From: an uncultured Acidobacteriota bacterium
GTDB taxonomy: Bacteria > Acidobacteriota > JAAYUB01
Length of the DNA stretch: 7,791 bases
Assembly (NCBI GenBank): GCA_937925645.1
Contig: CALAMB010000221.1
Span: 1-7,791 of the forward strand
Direction of reading: 5' to 3'
Position numbers and translations under genes: made by a program
In this document: positions 6,001 through 7,791 of the stretch, piece by piece
How positions within the stretch are numbered: position 1 is the stretch's first letter
Layout: every line of letters starts with the position of its first letter
Notes under the pieces: model-generated
The model's input: only the letters and a program-made list of their open reading frames with translations
Told to the model about the DNA's origin: nothing
Databases searched by the model: none

Positions 6001-7791
6001 GCTACCGCCCCTGGCGTCGATGGCGCCCCGGGAGGTGAAGACGATGTTGCCCGGAGCCTGGAAGTACACGCCTTCCGGGCTGGTGATGAGCGTATCGATA
6101 ATGATGTCCCGGGACACCATTTCGGCGCCCAGGTAAAAAGAACCGGTATAGCTGTCATCGATGAGCACGCTCATGTTGGTCTGCAGCTCGACGCCGCCCT
6201 GGGGCACTGCCCCCCAGATGACTCCCTCGGCCAGGTTGCCCAACCCGCTCAGGGCGCTGATGGCGGTGGCGCCGAGGATCGAAGGCGTTCCGTCCCCGAT
6301 GGGCCGGATCTCCCGCGCCGCATCCAGGGTGATGCTGCTGGCCCAGACCTGGAGGGTGCCCAGCTCGATGCTGCCGGCCCCGCCGGCGAACAGGCCGATG
6401 TCGCCGCCCCGGACCTCGAAGGCGCGCAGTGTGCCGCCGGCGTTCACCGTCACGGTTCCGGCATGGGCCACCACGTGGGCCAGATCGACGACCTTGTCGC
6501 TGAACTGCCAATCCTGGCGATTCGATACCGAACCGTAATCCCATCCGCTCTGGCCGATGTCGTAGTCGTTGTCGTCGATGCGGATGTCCCCCGCCTGGCT
6601 GTCCACCACGTAGGCATTGATGTCGGCGTGGACCGCAACCTCGCCGAACACATCCACCAGCAGCGATTCGCCGGCGATGAGGCTGCCTTCGGCGCCATAA
6701 ACCGAACCGGTGGAGCGAAGCTCGACCGTCTCGGCGTTGAGCAGGGCGCCCTTGTCCAGGTAGAGGTTGCCGGCGGTCTGGATCTCGACCAGATCGACGC
6801 CCAGGAGGCTGCCGCTGATGTGCAAATCGGCGGCGCTCTGGATATGGACTTCCCGGGCCGTGAAAGCCTGGCCGAAATTGAGCCCCTTGATCCCGGCCGG
6901 GGCAAAGAAGTTCAGGATCCCGGATGCGCTCAGGGAAATGCCCTCGAGGTTGATGAACCCGTCCTGGGAGACGATCACCGGCTTGACCAACTGGCCGTTG
7001 TAAAGCAGGTCGGTAAAGAGGGTCGGCAGGGCCTCTTCAGGCTGGTATTCCTTGTCCGTGAATTCGGCCACCGGGTCCACGAAGGTGAAATCATCCGCCG
7101 ACAGCGGCGTGTAGGTCGGCGTCAACTCGGTGAACCGGATCAGGACGTCCTCGCGGTCCAGTTCGCCGTCCAGGGTTTCTCCGGGTCCCACGACCACAGC
7201 GGCGTTCCAGTTCACCGCCGGCGCGAGGATCTCCGGGAGCGCGACGGCCGTCAGGGTGGCGGAATCGAGCACGTAGACCTGGGCATCGTCCCAGTTGAAA
7301 TCCGGATCCAGCGGATCGGGGGCCTCGGGGCCCGCAGTGCCGATGATCACCGAATAGTGGTAGTCACTGATATTGAACAGATCGTGGACGAGCTGCCGTT
7401 TGACGGTCGTCTTTTCCCCGTCGTCGTTCAACCGGACCTCGTCGTGCCAGGTGGTGGTGGTGCCGGCCAGCCGGCGCACGAAGAAGGAGACTTCGGCGGA
7501 GTAGACGGCCCCGGGCACGCCTCCGGCCGGGTTGATCTGGTAGAGCCGGTCGTCGCCGGAGTCGTCCGGGGTGCCCATGACGTCGCGGTAGTACCAGTTC
7601 TGGCCGCTCTGCTCCAGGCTCACCGGCCAGACGTAGAACTGGTCGTCGTCGTGGTCTTCGATGTAGACCGGGTCTCCGGTCTGGGGATCCACGGCGCCGG
7701 TCAATCCCTTCACGTCACGGTAGTAGATCTGGCCGGTGACGGTGTTCTCATAGAGGTAGTAGCCGGAGAACGGATCCTGGGCCACCAGGAC
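45..7791 (-). CDS. Giant multidomain surface adhesin-like protein (FG-GAP, PKD, cadherin-like, cohesin/dockerin), partial at both ends
   Basis: One uninterrupted frame of about 2,580 native codons fills the whole genomic part of the window. Its likely role is a secreted or cell-surface protein for adhesion or matrix building; this is inferred from domains, since no enzyme domain is visible. Domain order by residue: acidic N-terminal region 1-265, beta-solenoid 270-775, PKD-like first half 781-845, FG-GAP propeller 860-1318, PKD-like second half 1324-1362, cadherin-like repeats 1367-1574, SbsA-like Ig 1576-1686, twin Ig repeats 1687-1868, SbsA-like 1869-1990, cohesin-like 1991-2128, dockerin-like 2129-2198, cohesin-like 2206-2350, cadherin-like 2353-2457, PKD 2458-2556, PKD start 2557-2580. 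The GTG at 7785 is not a convincing start: two more open codons (GTC CTG) lie upstream, no ribosome site can be seen, and no signal peptide follows. The stop at 22-24 lies in adapter. The only cysteine is residue 1119. Secretion and anchoring signals must lie outside the window, so the export route is unknown. Confidence 0.96.
46..117 (-). other. Start of a further PKD domain, cut by contig end
   Basis: Residues 2557-2580 (APTADAGGPYRMDAGDDLVL) are the usual opening of a PKD domain ('P-x-A-x-A-G-G-P-Y-x-x-x-x-G'). It is truncated where adapter begins, so the native protein continues beyond the window. Confidence 0.85.
118..414 (-). other. PKD domain
   Basis: Residues 2458-2556 form a complete PKD-type domain: VSLQGTFSDPDSSGAF (2478), VVDWGDGSVPET (2497) with the hallmark WGDG turn, THRYPDDAPDGYAVTVRVTDD (2521) with the (H)-x-Y closing strand, and VIVNV. 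The distance from WGDG to the THRY motif is about 20 residues, the normal layout, which contrasts with the interrupted PKD-like domain upstream. Confidence 0.88.
415..729 (-). other. Third tandem-95 / cadherin-like repeat
   Basis: Residues 2353-2457 read NQPPVAVDDAFGTSEDQ, ALLANDGDPDGDLL (2377), GTLTDNGNGTFTFDP (2402), VFVFTYLVGDGQGG (2430) and ITVTGVNDAP (2451). These are the landmarks of the family in the usual order, including the calcium turn AND-x-DPD. It is more diverged than the upstream pair and separated from it by about 780 residues, so it is not part of that recent duplication. Confidence 0.9.
736..1170 (-). other. Cohesin-like domain 2
   Basis: Residues 2206-2350 have the cohesin opening AYRGDTLTVPLAI (2226; compare the family's G-D-x-x-x-V-P), the GADIYLYYDTRVFDV strand (2247) with the YD-x-x-(L/F)-DV signature, a middle strand IIHVVLFTLGESLPAGS (2287) and the closing IAEIDFHVRADAPYGAS (2307) and QLNEGELVL. 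It parallels domain 1 throughout. The RGD at 2228-2230 falls at the usual cohesin G-D position, so it need not be an integrin-binding motif. Confidence 0.82.
1192..1401 (-). other. Dockerin-like domain with two calcium loops
   Basis: Residues 2129-2198 carry two F-hand calcium loops followed by short helices. Loop 1 is GDASGNHVYSGLD (ligands D2132, S2134, N2136, D2143) followed by AAYIARVAVG. Loop 2 is GDVTGDGSLSAMD (D2172, T2174, D2176, D2183) followed by AAYVARKAVG. This is the dockerin type I plan. The loops are 40 residues apart, longer than usual, with RDRGFAAVYRMKDPVII between. Placement between two cohesin-like domains is notable. Loop 1 lacks the canonical D and G at positions 5-6 (it has N-H), so calcium binding there may be weaker. 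Confidence 0.85.
1402..1815 (-). other. Cohesin-like domain 1
   Basis: Residues 1991-2128 match the cohesin pattern: VNLPATGTGIPVVLG strands, then SVTVVLVYDTALLDVDQILKG (2029), the hallmark 'x-YD-x-x-(L/F)-x-V' strand, then GRISISLSGATPLASGPV (2066) and LNLRAAVPDAAPYAS (2086) leading to LNLENLRLNQG (2104). It is homologous in layout to the second cohesin-like domain: APY-x-AS and LN-(Q/E)-G recur 222 residues later. Cohesins bind dockerins in cellulosomes and also occur in non-cellulosomal surface proteins. Whether it binds a dockerin cannot be told from the sequence. Confidence 0.75.
1816..2181 (-). other. Second SbsA-like Ig domain
   Basis: Residues 1869-1990 have the SbsA-like layout: VTAVAPFASGVQVFFNYALD (1875), a loop DTFNRAYGAADLTLVG, then SVTFVRTGGVMADDTYTLTL (1935), the turn FTDLLGNRLDGD (1961) and a closing strand YVTTFTLAG. 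'D-x-x-GN-x-LDGD' and the paired strands are typical. The sequence diverges from the first SbsA-like domain, so it is not a recent duplicate. Confidence 0.65.
2182..2727 (-). repeat. Two near-identical bacterial Ig-like repeats of 91 residues
   Basis: Residues 1687-1777 and 1778-1868 are tandem copies with a period of exactly 91 codons (273 bp). Each begins TAPAVTVD and contains APxLxGTVxDPAA, VYTAVNNGDGTWTL or AYTAVNNGDGTWTL, GTYxVxAxAVDxAGN and a final ExxV strand. They resemble the Ig-like repeats of Bap-type biofilm adhesins. At DNA level 2302-2331 and 2575-2604 are identical over 30 bases, so the copies come from a fairly recent duplication or are kept alike by gene conversion. Copy number could be under-counted if the assembler collapsed further copies. 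Confidence 0.88.
2728..3060 (-). other. SbsA-like Ig domain (Big_5 type)
   Basis: Residues 1576-1686 follow the SbsA/Big_5 pattern: an opening strand (VFVGWRLEQDSGAD), then DATPAAIFTFNEPVYGQS (1599), which resembles the 'x-F-(S/N)-E-P-V' strand, then a central VLSVYFDSPLASDGVYTIIL (1641) and the ADQAGNPF turn (1665) before a closing strand ending FVLDRTAP. These domains are structural spacers in secreted bacterial proteins. The domain runs directly into the twin Ig repeats. Confidence 0.75.
3064..3687 (-). repeat. Two tandem-95 / VCBS-type cadherin-like repeats
   Basis: Residues 1367-1472 and 1473-1574 are two copies with a 106-residue period. Shared landmarks are A-x-DD (1371, 1476), TDEDTP (1377, 1483), ELLAND(S/N)DPDLGDVL (1389, 1495), YDPxGRFE (1426, 1533), DRFTYTI (1443, 1550) and a closing (T/V)-VT-V strand. 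The AND-x-DPD turn is the usual calcium site of this family. Such repeats form long calcium-stiffened stalks in bacterial surface adhesins. At DNA level 3263-3308 and 3581-3626 differ at one base in 46. Confidence 0.92.
3700..3816 (-). other. PKD-like domain, second half
   Basis: Residues 1324-1362 contain LSHTYATAGTFTLSAGVSG (from 1332), which matches the closing HTY-x-x-x-G-x-(Y/F)-x-(V/L) strand pair of a PKD domain. There is not enough sequence between the last propeller blade and this motif for the front strands of a PKD fold. The matching DFGDG turn is at 825-829, before the propeller. I therefore read it as the second half of an interrupted domain. Confidence 0.65.
3832..5208 (-). other. 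Seven-bladed FG-GAP (integrin-alpha-like) beta-propeller
   Basis: Residues 860-1318 hold seven blades, each with a calcium loop of the form D-x-(N/D)-x-D-G-x-x-D. The loops start at D877 (DLNADGYDD), D953 (DVDGDGYDD), D1037 (DVNSDGYDD), D1105 (DLNGDGFED), D1163 (DLNGDGSPD), D1222 (DVNGDGYAD) and a degenerate one at N1287 (NLTGDWRDD). Spacing is 58-84 residues, as for FG-GAP blades. Between loops are the typical strands VYVFLGTAKGL (1128), LYLGSADGLAQSP (1071) and the FG motif in GWFGWDAIG (1152) and RWFGWDLAP (1211). The fold is a seven-bladed, calcium-bound propeller that usually binds protein or carbohydrate ligands outside the cell. The only cysteine of the protein, C1119, is in blade 4. 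Confidence 0.93.
5251..5445 (-). other. PKD-like domain, first half (interrupted)
   Basis: Residues 781-845 read like the front half of a PKD/Ig-like domain: IQIVVRDP at 801, then VTVEIDFGDGSP at 820-831, the hallmark (W/F)-G-D-G turn of PKD. The other hallmark, HTY plus the closing strands, does not follow after the usual 10-20 residues. It appears about 500 residues later, after the FG-GAP propeller. PKD domains act as extracellular spacers. The alternative is a degenerate stand-alone Ig domain. Confidence 0.65.
5461..6978 (-). other. Beta-solenoid region, filamentous-haemagglutinin-like
   Basis: Residues 270-775 carry short degenerate repeats of about 20-22 residues with alternating hydrophobic strands and G/N/D turns. 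The clearest run begins with VHIQSAADLHISGSLLG (313), LVEIQTAGNLYLDKGALL (332), TVELRSTGSVYGAEGSLI (353) and SLLVDVFGEVAVHADI (374). It resumes with VTVNAGGTLRA (445) and continues through VHLEAGNALVLGE (596), VDLSAFGILGGAGALISAD, LRVNARSSIVLAGIDV (673) and LRLSAAGQVALGG (717). This is the pattern of right-handed beta-helices in large secreted adhesins. An acidic, aromatic interruption at about 399-440 breaks the repeat. I infer a rod-like stalk or adhesive surface. The assignment rests on repeat pattern, not on a family signature. Confidence 0.7.
6991..7791 (-). other. Acidic N-terminal region of unknown fold
   Basis: This covers the two codons at the edge plus residues 1-265. It starts with the YYRDV repeats and continues with a charged stretch (residues 86-180: VSFFVRRLAG, WHDEVRLNDDGEKTTVKRQL, FNISDYHYSVIIG) and a D/E-rich stretch around 150-250 (PDPLDPDFNWDDAQVYVLD, DREDVLIRFTELTPTY). 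No signal peptide, transmembrane segment or known adhesin secretion domain is visible, which fits an N-terminus truncated by the contig end. Function is unknown; it leads directly into the beta-solenoid. Confidence 0.5.
7531..7755 (-). repeat. Two YYRDV-containing tandem repeats of about 45 residues
   Basis: Residues 11-49 and 50-85 align as two divergent copies. Copy 1 has GQIYYRDVKG at 18-27 and copy 2 has GQNWYYRDVMG at 61-71. Each is preceded by an aromatic strand (YLYEN, FYVWP) and followed by a D-rich turn and a second aromatic strand (DPQTGDPVYIED, DSGDDRLYQINP). The pattern suggests repeated beta-hairpins with acidic loops. I do not recognise the family. More copies may lie upstream, beyond the edge. 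Confidence 0.6.

Noticed and set aside
7783..7785. GTG as the translation start of the giant protein
   Set aside because: The frame is open through two more codons to the contig edge, there is room for no ribosome site, and the following residues are not a signal peptide. It is most likely an internal valine.
45..7791. RTX (GGxGxDxLx) repeats, LPxTG sorting signal, autotransporter barrel or protease domain
   Set aside because: I looked for these because they often accompany such adhesins, but none is visible. They may lie in the missing ends.

Overview
This 7.8-kb window is a fragment of one giant gene on the minus strand. A single reading frame runs unbroken from the right edge (7791) to base 45, about 2,580 codons, and neither its true start nor its true stop is present. 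Bases 1-44 are Illumina library adapter, not genomic DNA. The stop codon that seems to end the frame, and the last seven residues (EIGRAHV), are translated adapter. The GTG at 7785 is probably an internal valine, because the frame stays open to the edge. There is no intergenic DNA, promoter, terminator, RNA gene, CRISPR array or mobile element.

The product is a mosaic extracellular protein built almost entirely of beta-rich, calcium-binding and Ig-like modules. In protein order (high to low coordinates) I read: an unrecognised acidic N-terminal region with two YYRDV repeats; a long beta-solenoid like filamentous-haemagglutinin adhesins; the first half of a PKD-like domain; a seven-bladed FG-GAP (integrin-alpha-like) propeller; the second half of that PKD-like domain; two cadherin-like 'tandem-95' (VCBS-type) repeats; an SbsA-like Ig domain; two near-identical Ig repeats; another SbsA-like domain; a cohesin-like domain; a dockerin-like pair of calcium loops; a second cohesin-like domain; a third cadherin-like repeat; a PKD domain; and the start of another PKD domain. 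Residue numbers in this annotation count the GTG at 7785 as residue 1.

The composition suggests a GC-rich, Gram-negative-type environmental bacterium from a metagenome. Giant adhesins with this domain mix are known from groups such as Desulfobacterota, Gammaproteobacteria and Planctomycetes, but the fragment lacks the ends that carry secretion and anchoring signals and gives no firm taxonomic marker. The protein has one cysteine in about 2,580 residues and is rich in aspartate, as expected for a secreted, calcium-stabilised surface protein.

The most interesting architecture is (i) a propeller that appears inserted inside a PKD fold, and (ii) a cohesin-dockerin-cohesin cassette within one adhesin-like chain, which could let copies of the protein link to each other or to partners. 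Both are read from motifs and need profile searches and structure prediction.
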